From the IMG/VR virus record IMGVR_UViG_3300028840_001943, positions 1-31,463 of that record: a stretch of 31,463 nt of DNA, one strand, 5' to 3'. Each line of letters begins with the position of its first letter. Within the stretch, counting starts at the first letter, position 1. Origin of the DNA: a virus. Shown here piece by piece: positions 23,476 to 31,416 of this stretch. Below the pieces are notes generated by a model. It was not told the DNA's origin and did not search any database. It saw only the letters and a list, made by a program, of their open reading frames with translations. Both the position numbers and the translations under genes were made by a program.

Positions 23476-24281
23476 GCGTTTCGCTCTTTTCCTATTTCAG
23501 TTAACGTAAACGTTGTCTCAATGGAAACCGATGTGTCATTCGTGTCCATGGATATTCTCGGGATGAAATCTGCCCTTGGGCTGAGTGTTGCTTTGTTCGT
23601 CTTGATCTCATACTCAATGCTGGTGCCATCTGAGGATATGGACCCAGTATCCACAACTTGGGGGTGTAAACCATAGGGTCTCACATATACCTCTAGCGCA
23701 GCTTTCGCGGCAATCTTCGTATCCAGTGAGAATCTAATAGTATCCACACTAGCCGTATATCCTGCCGGGCATGTCCAAAAAGATTGCAGTGTGCGATTGT
23801 ATCCATTCTGGATAAACGTTTTTGTGTCGCTCGGAGTAGTTGGCACGCCACCTGATACAGCCGCGGTATCTGCATAGAAATGAATATTTCCCGCAAACCC
23901 GTTGCCAATTATCGGGCTAGTCACAGGATCCATATTGTACGCCGTAAAGCATCTCCAGAGGGAATTGCCAATGTCCACGGGTGTCTGCCCGGTAAGGGTA
24001 AATGTGTCCTCGACCCAGTTTCCGTCTATGTCGAGTCCGAAATATTTCACTAGTTGAGTGTCACCGACCACGCTTGAACTGGCACGGTTTATTGGCGCCG
24101 TCCCATCCAGTGGGTACACATAGTTTACGTTTCCTAGGTCATCAGACCCATACTGCCAAACATCATGAAAGGCAGCGTCAGAGTCGGCCCGAACCTTTCC
24201 GAATTTCGTCCACTCCCAGGTACCGTCTACGAGACCGCGGCGGACGCGCTCCCTGTAAGGTAGTTGTATGTAAGATTTCAT
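23472..24281 (-). CDS. Beta-rich structural protein, unknown (269 aa)
   Basis: A 269-residue protein with alternating polar/hydrophobic beta segments and many Thr, Ser, Asp and Gly. Recognisable landmarks are RVRRGLVDGTWEWTKFG near the N-terminus and SIEYEIKTNKATLSPRADFI near the C-terminus. No domain is recognised. It overlaps the flanking genes by four bases each and belongs to the block between portal and protease. A virion surface or decoration role is inferred from composition and context. Confidence 0.6.
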   Translation of the reverse strand: MKSYIQLPYRERVRRGLVDGTWEWTKFGKVRADSDAAFHDVWQYGSDDLGNVNYVYPLDGTAPINRASSSVVGDTQLVKYFGLDIDGNWVEDTFTLTGQTPVDIGNSLWRCFTAYNMDPVTSPIIGNGFAGNIHFYADTAAVSGGVPTTPSDTKTFIQNGYNRTLQSFWTCPAGYTASVDTIRFSLDTKIAAKAALEVYVRPYGLHPQVVDTGSISSDGTSIEYEIKTNKATLSPRADFIPRISMDTNDTSVSIETTFTLTEIGKERNA

Positions 24282-24835
24282 GTCGCGAACTCCAGAGTCG
24301 ATCCGTTGACAAACGCCACTCGGAAATTAATCAGCATCGTAAAGTCAAGTGTCGTGTTTGTGGTTAAGTGTAATCTAATGTAATTATCAACGCCGGGCTT
24401 TGCAACGAGCGAGAAGGGGCGTCCTAAAACATCATCGTCTCTATTCTCGTAGACTCGAGCCTGGTCAGCGGCTATGGTTGAGAATACTTCAGTACATATC
24501 TGATCTTTGAACAGCACCGTGTTCACAACACACCCAGACAGGTCGGCTCCGTCGGCTGTCAGTATATCCGAGTTGGTGCCGTCCCAGACATCCGCATAAA
24601 CGTTTGTACAATTCGTCAGCGCTGGAGCGTCTGTGATCGCGGCCCATTGGTTAATAATGGTTATGATCCCAGTGTATTTAAAAATGTTGATTGTCTTGCT
24701 TTCGTTGTTGGCTGTGACGTGAATCGATTTTGCAAGTCTGTGGCCCCACGTTTGAAGACATGCATCTCCGAATACATTCTGTGTCATGTATCTACAATCA
24801 ACTGGTGTTCGTAATGTCAAGGGCGGTAACTTCAT
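24278..24835 (-). CDS. Beta-rich structural protein, unknown (185 aa)
   Basis: A 185-residue protein starting MKLPPLTLRTPVDCRYMTQN. It contains several cysteines (14, 26, 80, 101, 113) and a Thr/Asn-rich C-terminal half with VDNYIRLHLTTNTTLDFTM. No catalytic or binding motif is seen. The stop overlaps the next start by four bases; the upstream gap is only 20 bases. Co-translated with the lectin-fold genes, it is likely another virion accessory protein. Confidence 0.6.
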   Translation of the reverse strand: MKLPPLTLRTPVDCRYMTQNVFGDACLQTWGHRLAKSIHVTANNESKTINIFKYTGIITIINQWAAITDAPALTNCTNVYADVWDGTNSDILTADGADLSGCVVNTVLFKDQICTEVFSTIAADQARVYENRDDDVLGRPFSLVAKPGVDNYIRLHLTTNTTLDFTMLINFRVAFVNGSTLEFAT

Positions 24836-24855
24836 CCTTTTCCCCCAATCAGTTT

Positions 24856-25350
24856 TTATATTGGTGTCCTGTGCAGCATCAATTCATTCGTGTTCGTCGT
24901 GTCATTCACGGCCAGTTTGAACCTGAAAAACATATTGTTCGTGTCGTCGAATTGCCAATTGAACAAAGTGCCTGGGGTTGTAGCGGACGATATGCTCCCA
25001 ACCGCCGTGCCAGTTACAGTTTCGACACCAACGGTAACCGGGATCCACGTGCCGTTTTCATGATTCCGCATTTCGCAGGTGAGAACGTTCGCGGTCCCGC
25101 CGCCGTCGACCAGCGCGCCGCTCAACGACATTGACTTAAACCCGAGCATACTTAGGCCGTCAGCGCTTGGAAAATACGTATCCGCAGTGAGATTCGCCGC
25201 AGGGGAGATGTCCTCTGGTACCTGCCCGAACCGTGCAGGATCGGTTTCAGTAACATTCAACGATCCAGTGGTAGAATTTACAGATCCACCCAATGCGCCG
25301 ACGGATCCGCCGTTTCCAATTATCTGCTTGCTTATTCGTGTTGCGCTCAC
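24856..25350 (-). CDS. Beta-rich structural protein, unknown (164 aa)
   Basis: A 164-residue Gly/Thr/Ser-rich protein with segments such as GNGGSVGALGGSVNSTTGS and GSISSATTPGTLFNWQFDD. It resembles phage surface or trimeric proteins by composition only. The GTG at 25350 is preferred over one at 25356, because AGAGG lies seven bases before it and it overlaps the preceding stop by four bases (GTGA). It continues the accessory cassette downstream of the portal. Confidence 0.55.
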   Translation of the reverse strand: MSATRISKQIIGNGGSVGALGGSVNSTTGSLNVTETDPARFGQVPEDISPAANLTADTYFPSADGLSMLGFKSMSLSGALVDGGGTANVLTCEMRNHENGTWIPVTVGVETVTGTAVGSISSATTPGTLFNWQFDDTNNMFFRFKLAVNDTTNTNELMLHRTPI

Positions 25351-25610
25351 AGCCACACCTCTACTTCCCCATCGTTTTCAGTCGGATATACGTACACATC
25401 AACTGATGAACTATGATCGATCTCGATCTCTGGCCCGGAAAATGAAACTCCGTCGTCTCGAACTGTCGGAGCCGCTCCGCCTGTCTCGCGGTATGTCCAG
25501 AGGTACATTCGCGGTGAATTGTCAGTTATCACAATGTTGCCGTAATTTACAGCGGTTGCGATTTTTGTCCACGTGTCTTTGGTGCACGCCACCGGGAGAG
25601 GATTCGCCAT
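25347..25610 (-). CDS. Small beta protein after the portal (87 aa), unknown
   Basis: An 87-residue protein, ANPLPVACTKDTWTKIATA through DVYVYPTENDGEVEVWL. The pattern of short beta strands and a DTWTKIATA start resembles small phage head proteins that carry a sandwich-like fold, but no family is certain. Its ATG shares a base with the portal stop (TAATG), so it is translationally coupled to the portal. Confidence 0.6.
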   Translation of the reverse strand: MANPLPVACTKDTWTKIATAVNYGNIVITDNSPRMYLWTYRETGGAAPTVRDDGVSFSGPEIEIDHSSSVDVYVYPTENDGEVEVWL

Positions 25611-27295
25611 TATTTATCATCCTTATCGTTGCCCCGATCGTCATCAGGGTTCTTTTCTTCGCCTTCGCCACCGTCCTGTATCGCCTGTTTTCCAAATGGA
25701 GACTGTGGCAACATTTCGTATTCTTTTGTCAGGGCGGCCATGTTTGCCTTGGCTTCGGAGCCGTTCAACTCGCGGGCTACCCTGTTTATCGTCGTCGCGC
25801 CCATTTCGAGATATTCTTTGTCGGCCTTCGCGGTCCGCATCGGATCAATATTCGGCATTGCATCGCCGATCCAATTATTTTTTAACCACGCCTGGCGTAA
25901 TCTTGGGTTGCTCCACCCTGGAGCTCTCACGCGTCCGGCGGCGATCTCGCCTTCCAAATACGCCTCATACGACGGATCCAAATAATCAGTCGCCAGCTCT
26001 TCGCGCTCCATTTCCACAATTCGCCAGTACATAACCAACAACGCACGGGAAGCCGAATAACTCTGGCCGAATTTCATCAACAAAACTTCGCCTGGCATTC
26101 CCATCGACGCGGACAGATGAGACACAAACGCCTCGGTAAAGTCACGATATGAATCCACCGGAGACGACTGGTTCAATACCTTGAGATCTTCGCCACCCTG
26201 GAGATTCCACACACCGACGGCCCCGGGAGTCATCATAGTGGTCTCATTCATCGGATGATATGACAACTGTTCGACGGATCCGTCTGATCCTGGGGTCGGA
26301 GCTATGCTCGCATCACGCGGGCCGGCAGGGGCGCCTGTCTGTATATCAAACGGATTCGCCGCTGGATCTTCTTTGTTCGGCTTGACGTACATCGAAATGG
26401 ACGCCTGGATCGCCGCCTGTTTAATATGCGCCGTCGTAAAATCGGTGTGTTGCTCGAATTCCTGGATCGCGTGACTCAGATCAGAATATCCACGGCCCTG
26501 GCCTGCATACTCCGACTGATATGAATGGATCATCTGTGTCAGCCCGGATCTTGGCCCACGGGTCGGGACGGTTACCGCAACATATGCCTTTTTCTCTTTG
26601 TCGTATTGGTATATCTTGTATGCGATCTCGCGGCCTGATTTGTCGCGCTCGATACCATCGTATTCGTTAACCGGGAACCCGTAGGTGTTTGTAAACGCCG
26701 CGCCTCTGATCTGGCTCGGATCGATGAATTGCAGTTGCAACGGATTCAGTAGATCGCTGCGGCGACTCCGATAGAATCTCGTGAAAAACTCTCCGTCCCG
26801 CTTTTTCTGGATCATCGCAAGTTTCTGTTGCTGATAGAAATTATCCGTCTCGCTACGAATGGATTTTTTCGACTTCGCCCAGCAATGGAATCCGGCAGAT
26901 ACTTTTCTGCTCCATTCCTCCGCCTGCTCTGGCGTAATCCCCAAAACATCGAAATCAGGCGTCGGTTCGACTTTCAAGCCCTTGCCTACCACCGTTTGAG
27001 CCCATCTGGTGACAACGCCGTGAGCAGCTACACTGTCATGATATGCCGATCTTGCGTTTTGCCTGAGATATTGGTGATCCAAAACCGGCGATTGCCCTGT
27101 GCTGGCAAGCCCCTGGAACCATTTTGACCCGTCGGATCCGGTCCCGCCATAGGGAATCGTCCCATATCCGCCACCGCCATACCCGAAAAAACCACCTGGT
27201 TGATCGTATGTCGGGCCGATATTATCACCGACGATATCATCCTCGGAGACAGTTTGGCCCTTCCAAAACATTAATTTGTCTAGAAAACTCCCCAT
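25610..27295 (-). CDS. Portal protein (lambda gpB family)
   Basis: A 561-residue portal of the lambda family, forming the dodecameric ring through which DNA enters the head. Typical features are ARSAYHDSVAAHGVVTRWAQ, GLKVEPTPDF, DGEFFTRFYRSR, LQLQFIDPSQIRG, VNEYDGIERDKSGREIAYKI, HSYQSEYAGQGRGYSDLSHA and the C-terminal GEVLLMKFGQSYSASRALL. Length is close to lambda gpB (533). The frame is open up to 27361. The ATG at 27295 is chosen: it forms TAATG with the previous stop, has GGGAGA upstream, and avoids a 66-base overlap. Confidence 0.9.
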   Translation of the reverse strand: MGSFLDKLMFWKGQTVSEDDIVGDNIGPTYDQPGGFFGYGGGGYGTIPYGGTGSDGSKWFQGLASTGQSPVLDHQYLRQNARSAYHDSVAAHGVVTRWAQTVVGKGLKVEPTPDFDVLGITPEQAEEWSRKVSAGFHCWAKSKKSIRSETDNFYQQQKLAMIQKKRDGEFFTRFYRSRRSDLLNPLQLQFIDPSQIRGAAFTNTYGFPVNEYDGIERDKSGREIAYKIYQYDKEKKAYVAVTVPTRGPRSGLTQMIHSYQSEYAGQGRGYSDLSHAIQEFEQHTDFTTAHIKQAAIQASISMYVKPNKEDPAANPFDIQTGAPAGPRDASIAPTPGSDGSVEQLSYHPMNETTMMTPGAVGVWNLQGGEDLKVLNQSSPVDSYRDFTEAFVSHLSASMGMPGEVLLMKFGQSYSASRALLVMYWRIVEMEREELATDYLDPSYEAYLEGEIAAGRVRAPGWSNPRLRQAWLKNNWIGDAMPNIDPMRTAKADKEYLEMGATTINRVARELNGSEAKANMAALTKEYEMLPQSPFGKQAIQDGGEGEEKNPDDDRGNDKDDK

Positions 27296-27597
27296 TAATA
27301 TCGCCGTCTCCCGTAAAATCCGTATTTCCTGCGGATCGTCATATTCGAAACTCCGCCACAATTCAGCTTCCGGTAAAGGAGGTTAATTTCCGCCTCTAAT
27401 TCTCCAATCAACTCCCTGTATTCTTTGAGCTTTCTAAATTTAGCCTGCTGAGATCCTTCATTGGAATCAAACTTGTACGACTCTTTAGTTTTAGGAATCA
27501 ACGATAACAGCGCATCATTTGCGGCGTCTAGAAGTTCTTTTTTTGTTTCGATTTCCGCTAAGATTAACGCACGTTGTTCCGCTGATAGACAAGCCAT
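27295..27597 (-). CDS. Small head-tail connector-like protein (DUF6148/gpW-like)
   Basis: A 100-residue protein: an N-terminal helical hairpin (ACLSAEQRALILAEIETKKE), a central SYKFDSNEGSQQAKFRKLKE, then LIGELEAEINLLYRKLNCGG and a basic tail. This fits the small phage DUF6148-type proteins that precede the portal gene, comparable in position to lambda gpW. It likely aids completion of the head or neck. GGAGG precedes the ATG. A strong promoter lies just upstream. Confidence 0.6.
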   Translation of the reverse strand: MACLSAEQRALILAEIETKKELLDAANDALLSLIPKTKESYKFDSNEGSQQAKFRKLKEYRELIGELEAEINLLYRKLNCGGVSNMTIRRKYGFYGRRRY

Positions 27598-27616
27598 AGT
27601 TCGACCTCCGCTAGGA

Positions 27617-27645
27617 ATCTTACATAATCACGCGGGGATTGTCAA
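27617..27645 (-). promoter_or_regulatory. Sigma70-type promoter before the portal genes
   Basis: On the minus strand TTGACA (27645-27640), a 17-base spacer and TAAGAT (27622-27617) form a near-consensus promoter in one of the few gaps in the late operon. The -35 box overlaps the TGA stop of the gene before it (27642-27644), as at 3363. Transcripts would start near 27610 and cover portal and capsid genes. Confidence 0.65.
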
Positions 27646-28034
27646 CACGGGGGATTATTCGGCCGGGTTTTGAGTATAGATAAATTTAGAAGATCTGTAT
27701 TTCTTCTAATATACCCATCGATGATCATTTTTAAAGCGTTAGGGCTTTGAACACTGAAATGAACTGTTTCATCGCATCCATTGTTATACATGGGTTTATT
27801 CCTTTCGTACTGCACATTTAATATTCCAGAGTGATACCATTTTCTCAAAGTGCTTACAGCCTCTGGTATCCTTGCGCCTGGCATGCCTATCCTTGTATCT
27901 ATCATACATTCATCGCGCAAAACAGATCTAATATCTTCCTGTAATATCTTCATTAAATCGACTTCTGATATGCTTTCATTTTTAAGACTTGACAATCTGT
28001 TCGCTATTAAAAAATCTAATTCAACTCGCATCAT
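27642..28034 (-). CDS. Unknown AT-rich gene between terminase and portal (130 aa)
   Basis: A 130-residue protein of mixed helix and strand. The segment IPEAVSTLRKWYHSGILNVQYE has the look of a winged-helix recognition helix and wing, but this is weak. Its DNA is visibly AT-richer than the terminase and portal genes, a sign of separate origin. It overlaps the terminase large subunit by 14 bases and is followed by an independent promoter, so it may be a late insertion in the operon. No family recognised. Confidence 0.6.
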   Translation of the reverse strand: MMRVELDFLIANRLSSLKNESISEVDLMKILQEDIRSVLRDECMIDTRIGMPGARIPEAVSTLRKWYHSGILNVQYERNKPMYNNGCDETVHFSVQSPNALKMIIDGYIRRNTDLLNLSILKTRPNNPPC

Positions 28035-30000
28035 TCCCCATCTTCCTGGCGGTCTGCCGCTCCATATACGCCAGAACGCTCACATGGTTTATGTTCTCGA
28101 GCTCCACCGGGCTGGCACCTCGGTGTCGGGCCCAGGCTTTTGCGTCTTTCACCTTGGCATCAAGGTACACATCACACGCCGCGAGATTGTACACCCGACA
28201 GTCAAGCGCTTCGTTCGCCCGTCCTCGCGCGTGAAAACTTCCGTCTCGTAATTTCTCCTCCGCCGTGAGCATATCGAAGTATTTCGACGTGTAATCTTTT
28301 GGGAACGCGCAGAATCCAGGCCGCTGCGGCCCTTCGTCGGCTTTCTCGATTTTCAGATTGTTGTAAATATGGTTTTTGTAATAATTCGTAGAGATCGTGT
28401 ACAGCGTGACATCCTCCGACATCGCGGACGCCCTGTATCGTTTGAAATTCCCGGGATCGATCTCATCGCCCTTCTCTTTTTTGTTCTTTTTCAGCGCCTG
28501 GAACCCCTTCGAGGGATAAGTGTTCACCCAACCCTCGCAGAATCGGTATACCACGTCTGTCTTCTGTCCCTGGCCAGAGTCGACGAATATCAACACCGGG
28601 GAGAACTCCATACCGTCGGATCGTCGGAACGTCAGTTTCCCGGATCTCTGGAGTTCGGTCAGGGAGGCCCATGCTCCGTCGCTTGGATCGTCTACATCGC
28701 CCAAGACCGTTTGATACGTGATACTCCAGGTTCGGAATTTCGACCCGTGGCCGCATATCTCGAACTCCAGCCGGGGCGGTTTGTTAGGGTCGGTTTTCGA
28801 TCCCTCCTGTACGTCGATCGCCATGGTCAAAAACAAAACACCGTCGGGAACTGTACCCTCGGAATACCCAGATCGGAGCTCGATTACCTTTTCGACTTTC
28901 GGCCGGCCGCCGATCTCCTTGTATGGTTTTCCAAGCGCCAGGTTTACCCAGGATCGCATTCCGTCGGGAGTCTCGCGGGCCTCCAGATATTCTTGGACCA
29001 TGTCGTGCCAACTGTACATACCGACCGGAGAATACAGCGACGAAATATGATAGCTTCGATACACCCGGGAGTACGATTCCGCCGTGGGCTCCCATCGACC
29101 TTGTTTCAAAAATGTCGTCTTGTGATGATTTCGAAATATGTCGTGGCAATGGTCACAGACATAATAGACCTCTGCCAGGCGCCCGGCTTTGGTTTCGTAA
29201 TGCAATCCGTGTTGACGCTGGGATGTACCAAAAACTAATTCCTGGAATTTTCCGCAAATCGGACACGGAACAAGAAATTTTCTCTGATCTCCGAGTTCAT
29301 ACTGTTCCTGGATCGGAGATTCGCCGTCGATCTGGGGGGTTGACAGATCCATTACTTTTTTCCGCTGTCCGAATGCCTTTGTTCTTGCTAGTGATACCTT
29401 AATCCAGCTCCCTTCCCCGCTTGTCAGCAATTTGGGGGCACCGTCGATCTCATCCCTGATTAGAACCCGCTTGGAATCGGATCTCATACTCGCCGGCGAC
29501 TGCGCGGAACTCATGTCTAGAGCTCCGCCCGGGAACTCTTTGGAAAACATTGTATCCCCGGACCGTTTGTTTTTTCCAATTTTCAGTGTTTGAGCCTCGA
29601 TTTTGATGCCACAAGACTCGATCAGCGGTTCGAGCCGCTTACCAACCCATTTCCTCAGCAATGGCTCTGTAGCCGACATATACAGGATCTCCGCCGGGTT
29701 TTCATCCATCCAATATGCAATTATGTTTTCAGCGGCCGCGCTAGCGCCGATCTGCGCAGCCTTCATAATCGCCTGATGTTGCACGTAACTAGCCGGGCTC
29801 ATGTTATCCATGATTTCTACAAGGTATGGTGTGCGATCGTTCCGCCAGAATCCAGGAAACGGAGTATTTAGTGGCAACAGTCGTTTCCGTGCGATATACT
29901 CCGAGATCAGTGGTTCGGGCTGTTTTGTGGGCTTCAGATCGTTCAGCTCGATGAAGAAATCAAGATCGGAATTCAGATACTGTTCGGAGACTGTTAGCAT
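28021..30000 (-). CDS. terL: Terminase large subunit (lambda GpA-like)
   Basis: A 659-residue packaging motor of the GpA family (lambda gpA 641). The ATPase has a lambda-type deviant Walker A, KAAQIGAS, with the lysine at residue 80 ahead of the loop, and Walker B RVLIRDEIDG (178-187). Cysteines 246, 249, 282 and 285 form a Zn knuckle (CPICG and CDHC). The C-terminal nuclease has acidic residues in TMAIDVQEG (Asp396) and VLIFVDSGQGQ. It cuts concatemers and pumps DNA into the prohead. GpA relatives usually cut at specific cos sites, so cos-type ends are likely but no cos site is proven. No clear ribosome binding site is seen at the ATG. Confidence 0.93.
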   Translation of the reverse strand: MLTVSEQYLNSDLDFFIELNDLKPTKQPEPLISEYIARKRLLPLNTPFPGFWRNDRTPYLVEIMDNMSPASYVQHQAIMKAAQIGASAAAENIIAYWMDENPAEILYMSATEPLLRKWVGKRLEPLIESCGIKIEAQTLKIGKNKRSGDTMFSKEFPGGALDMSSAQSPASMRSDSKRVLIRDEIDGAPKLLTSGEGSWIKVSLARTKAFGQRKKVMDLSTPQIDGESPIQEQYELGDQRKFLVPCPICGKFQELVFGTSQRQHGLHYETKAGRLAEVYYVCDHCHDIFRNHHKTTFLKQGRWEPTAESYSRVYRSYHISSLYSPVGMYSWHDMVQEYLEARETPDGMRSWVNLALGKPYKEIGGRPKVEKVIELRSGYSEGTVPDGVLFLTMAIDVQEGSKTDPNKPPRLEFEICGHGSKFRTWSITYQTVLGDVDDPSDGAWASLTELQRSGKLTFRRSDGMEFSPVLIFVDSGQGQKTDVVYRFCEGWVNTYPSKGFQALKKNKKEKGDEIDPGNFKRYRASAMSEDVTLYTISTNYYKNHIYNNLKIEKADEGPQRPGFCAFPKDYTSKYFDMLTAEEKLRDGSFHARGRANEALDCRVYNLAACDVYLDAKVKDAKAWARHRGASPVELENINHVSVLAYMERQTARKMGNDAS

Positions 30001-30348
30001 TTAGGCGGCAGCCCACCTTCCTTTTTCGTCTTTCACCTCGACTTTTACGTTTTTCATCTCCATTTCTACCTTTTTTTCTACTTCTGCAATTTGCCCGGTT
30101 GCTCGGCACGCTTCCATTTTGAGCCATTTCTGAAATTTCTCAGATTCTACCATCCGCCTGAACGCCATTTTTGTGTTTTGCGCCTTGCTTCTTTGGTCTT
30201 GGCAAACGCCCATAGCTCCACTGTCCGGATGCTTGCAACGACATGAATTTTGATGCTTGTTTCTGTGTTGCCCTCCGCCGCCGGTTCCGGAGAAGTATTC
30301 CAACACTAAATCTTTTTTCGTGACTGAAAACAACAATTCACATTTCAT
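30001..30348 (-). CDS. RF-1 domain (GGQ) protein, peptidyl-tRNA hydrolase-like
   Basis: A 115-residue protein carrying the class I release-factor catalytic domain. FSGTGGGGQHRNKHQNS (19-35) contains GGQ at 25-27, and GVCQDQRSKAQNTKMAFRRM (47-66) matches the family's strand and helix (typically CQDERSQxxNKxxALxRL). The loop before GGQ is two residues longer than in standard SGPGGQ factors. There is no codon-recognition domain, so it resembles stand-alone hydrolases like ArfB/YaeJ or the small phage 'peptide chain release factor' proteins. The C-terminus is basic and helical, as in factors that insert in the ribosomal mRNA channel. AGGAA lies upstream of the ATG. Its place among terminase genes implies late expression. 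Confidence 0.8.
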   Translation of the reverse strand: MKCELLFSVTKKDLVLEYFSGTGGGGQHRNKHQNSCRCKHPDSGAMGVCQDQRSKAQNTKMAFRRMVESEKFQKWLKMEACRATGQIAEVEKKVEMEMKNVKVEVKDEKGRWAAA

Positions 30349-30357
30349 TCTATTTCC

Positions 30358-30663
30358 TCACTTTTTCAATATACCCTGGAGCTCTTTGATTTCAGTAAGC
30401 CATTCTTCCACCGGATCCAATCTGTCGGCATCCAAATATCTCACGATCGCCTGTTTCAATTCGTCGATTCGTTGCTCTATCCAGATGAACTTTGGGATTA
30501 TTCCAATTGGTGGTTTTGGGATTGTTTTTCTCATTTTTGGATTGTCCATGCACGAACAATAAATGGGTTTTTCTCCGCAGAATTCACACCTGTTTGGGTT
30601 ATACATCGCTGAATACTCCTTTTCTATCTTTTCTATATTCCTTCCGAAATCAAATACGCTCAT
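30358..30663 (-). CDS. Small Cys-motif (Zn-ribbon-like) protein
   Basis: A 101-residue protein. Cysteines 26, 29, 36 and 38 (CEFCGEKPIYCSC) probably bind one zinc ion. The following region has a Pro/Ile segment (KTIPKPPIGIIPKFIW) and a C-terminal helix pair. The start overlaps the terminase small subunit stop by four bases, so it is co-translated with it. Function unknown; a protein or DNA contact in packaging is possible but not shown. Confidence 0.65.
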   Translation of the reverse strand: MSVFDFGRNIEKIEKEYSAMYNPNRCEFCGEKPIYCSCMDNPKMRKTIPKPPIGIIPKFIWIEQRIDELKQAIVRYLDADRLDPVEEWLTEIKELQGILKK

Positions 30664-31307
30664 TCCTCTATCTCCTCCGCCTTGATCATTTTCAGACCGT
30701 CGTTTATTCGCCTCTTGATATGAGCCAGGGTTTTGTAAATTTCCTTCTCGATCCGCTCGTTGATCTGGTGTTTGATTTCGTCGTCATCAACTCCGCAGAT
30801 CGCGGCGATTTCTGGCGCCAGGGTGTCCCCGAGAGGTTTGAGCTCGCCAGTGTCGATCTTGTAGAGCATATTCATGATCCTAGATACCGTTTTCCGGTCT
30901 ACCAGTTCGCCCCGCATCTGTTCCCGCTTGATCTGCATTGCCCGGGCCTGCTCGATAATTTTCAGCCGCTCGGCCGTGGCCCGGTCGATCATCTGGTTTC
31001 CGTTCAGATCGTACGACTCTGATATCTCGATTTGGTCACCAACGGCGAAATTTTCCAGTTCCTCGATGGAAATCGCTTTACTGGACGCCGGTGGGAGTTT
31101 TTTCGGCTTCTTCTGTGACTTTTTGTCCTGCCTAGACTTTTGACGCGCTACATTTTGGCTTTTGAGATACTGATCATTTGTCGGATGCTCGGTATCGATT
31201 CCTAGCTTGTCAACTTTAACCACCCTGCCAAGGCGAACCGCCTTTGTTATCGCTGGTTTAGAAACGCCGGCGAGTCTTGCAAATTCTGTTTGGTTAACCC
31301 AGGCCAT
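30660..31307 (-). CDS. terS: Terminase small subunit (Nu1-like)
   Basis: A 215-residue DNA-recognition subunit. The N-terminus AWVNQTEFARLAGVSKPAITKAVRLGRV is a winged/HTH DNA-binding motif typical of Nu1-like subunits. A Lys-rich linker (about 57-75) follows, then a helical oligomerisation region with RATAERLKIIEQARAMQIKR and a motif common to phage small terminases (RGELVDRKTVSRIMN). It would mark the packaging start on DNA and load the large subunit. A GTG at 31313 could be used, but the ATG at 31307 is preferred. No ribosome binding site is present, and a promoter sits so close that the mRNA may begin at this ATG. Confidence 0.82.
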   Translation of the reverse strand: MAWVNQTEFARLAGVSKPAITKAVRLGRVVKVDKLGIDTEHPTNDQYLKSQNVARQKSRQDKKSQKKPKKLPPASSKAISIEELENFAVGDQIEISESYDLNGNQMIDRATAERLKIIEQARAMQIKREQMRGELVDRKTVSRIMNMLYKIDTGELKPLGDTLAPEIAAICGVDDDEIKHQINERIEKEIYKTLAHIKRRINDGLKMIKAEEIEE

Positions 31308-31313
31308 ACCCAC

Positions 31314-31342
31314 AGGTTAACCGGTTAACGGTTTTCTGTCAA
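31314..31342 (-). promoter_or_regulatory. Possible promoter of the late operon, covered by GTTAAC operators
   Basis: On the minus strand TTGACA (31342-31337), a 17-base spacer and TAACCT (31319-31314) precede the terminase ATG at 31307 by six bases, which predicts a leaderless mRNA. The -35 is perfect; the -10 is weak (three of six). The perfect 14-bp palindrome GTTAACCGGTTAAC (31316-31329) covers the spacer and -10, so a bound protein would block it. Confidence 0.45.
31316..31329. promoter_or_regulatory. GTTAACCGGTTAAC palindrome
   Basis: A perfect 14-bp palindrome built from two GTTAAC units. Further GTTAAC copies occur at 31293-31298, 31419-31424, 34-39 and 70-75. Six copies fall in about 250 bases at the window ends, against few found by eye elsewhere. 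A repressor operator or terminase-binding sites are the likeliest readings. Confidence 0.5.
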
Positions 31343-31380
31343 ATTGCCAGCTTTATGATCTAGATCGTACGTTGTAAGAT

Positions 31381-31416
31381 TTATGCAAATATGCAAAATT
31401 ATTGCATAAAACTCAA
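31381..31416 (-). promoter_or_regulatory. TGCA-rich inverted repeats with a second promoter-like pair
   Basis: TATGCAA (31390-31396) and TTGCATA (31402-31408) form a 7-bp inverted repeat with a 5-base centre. TTATGCAA (31381-31388) is a further copy of the left arm, and ATGCAT-like motifs continue to 31446. On the minus strand TTGAGT (31416-31411), 17 bases and CATATT (31393-31388) resemble a sigma70 promoter. This is an operator-like AT-rich region, distinct in sequence from the GTTAAC sites. Confidence 0.4.

Noticed and set aside
27296-27361. Longer portal N-terminus starting at 27361
   Set aside because: It would overlap the previous gene by 66 bases; the ATG at 27295 has a TAATG junction and a ribosome binding site.
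29735-29763. Apparent loss of the Walker A lysine in the terminase (QIGAS)
   Set aside because: Lambda GpA relatives place the catalytic lysine at the front of the motif; Lys80 in KAAQIGAS fills that role.
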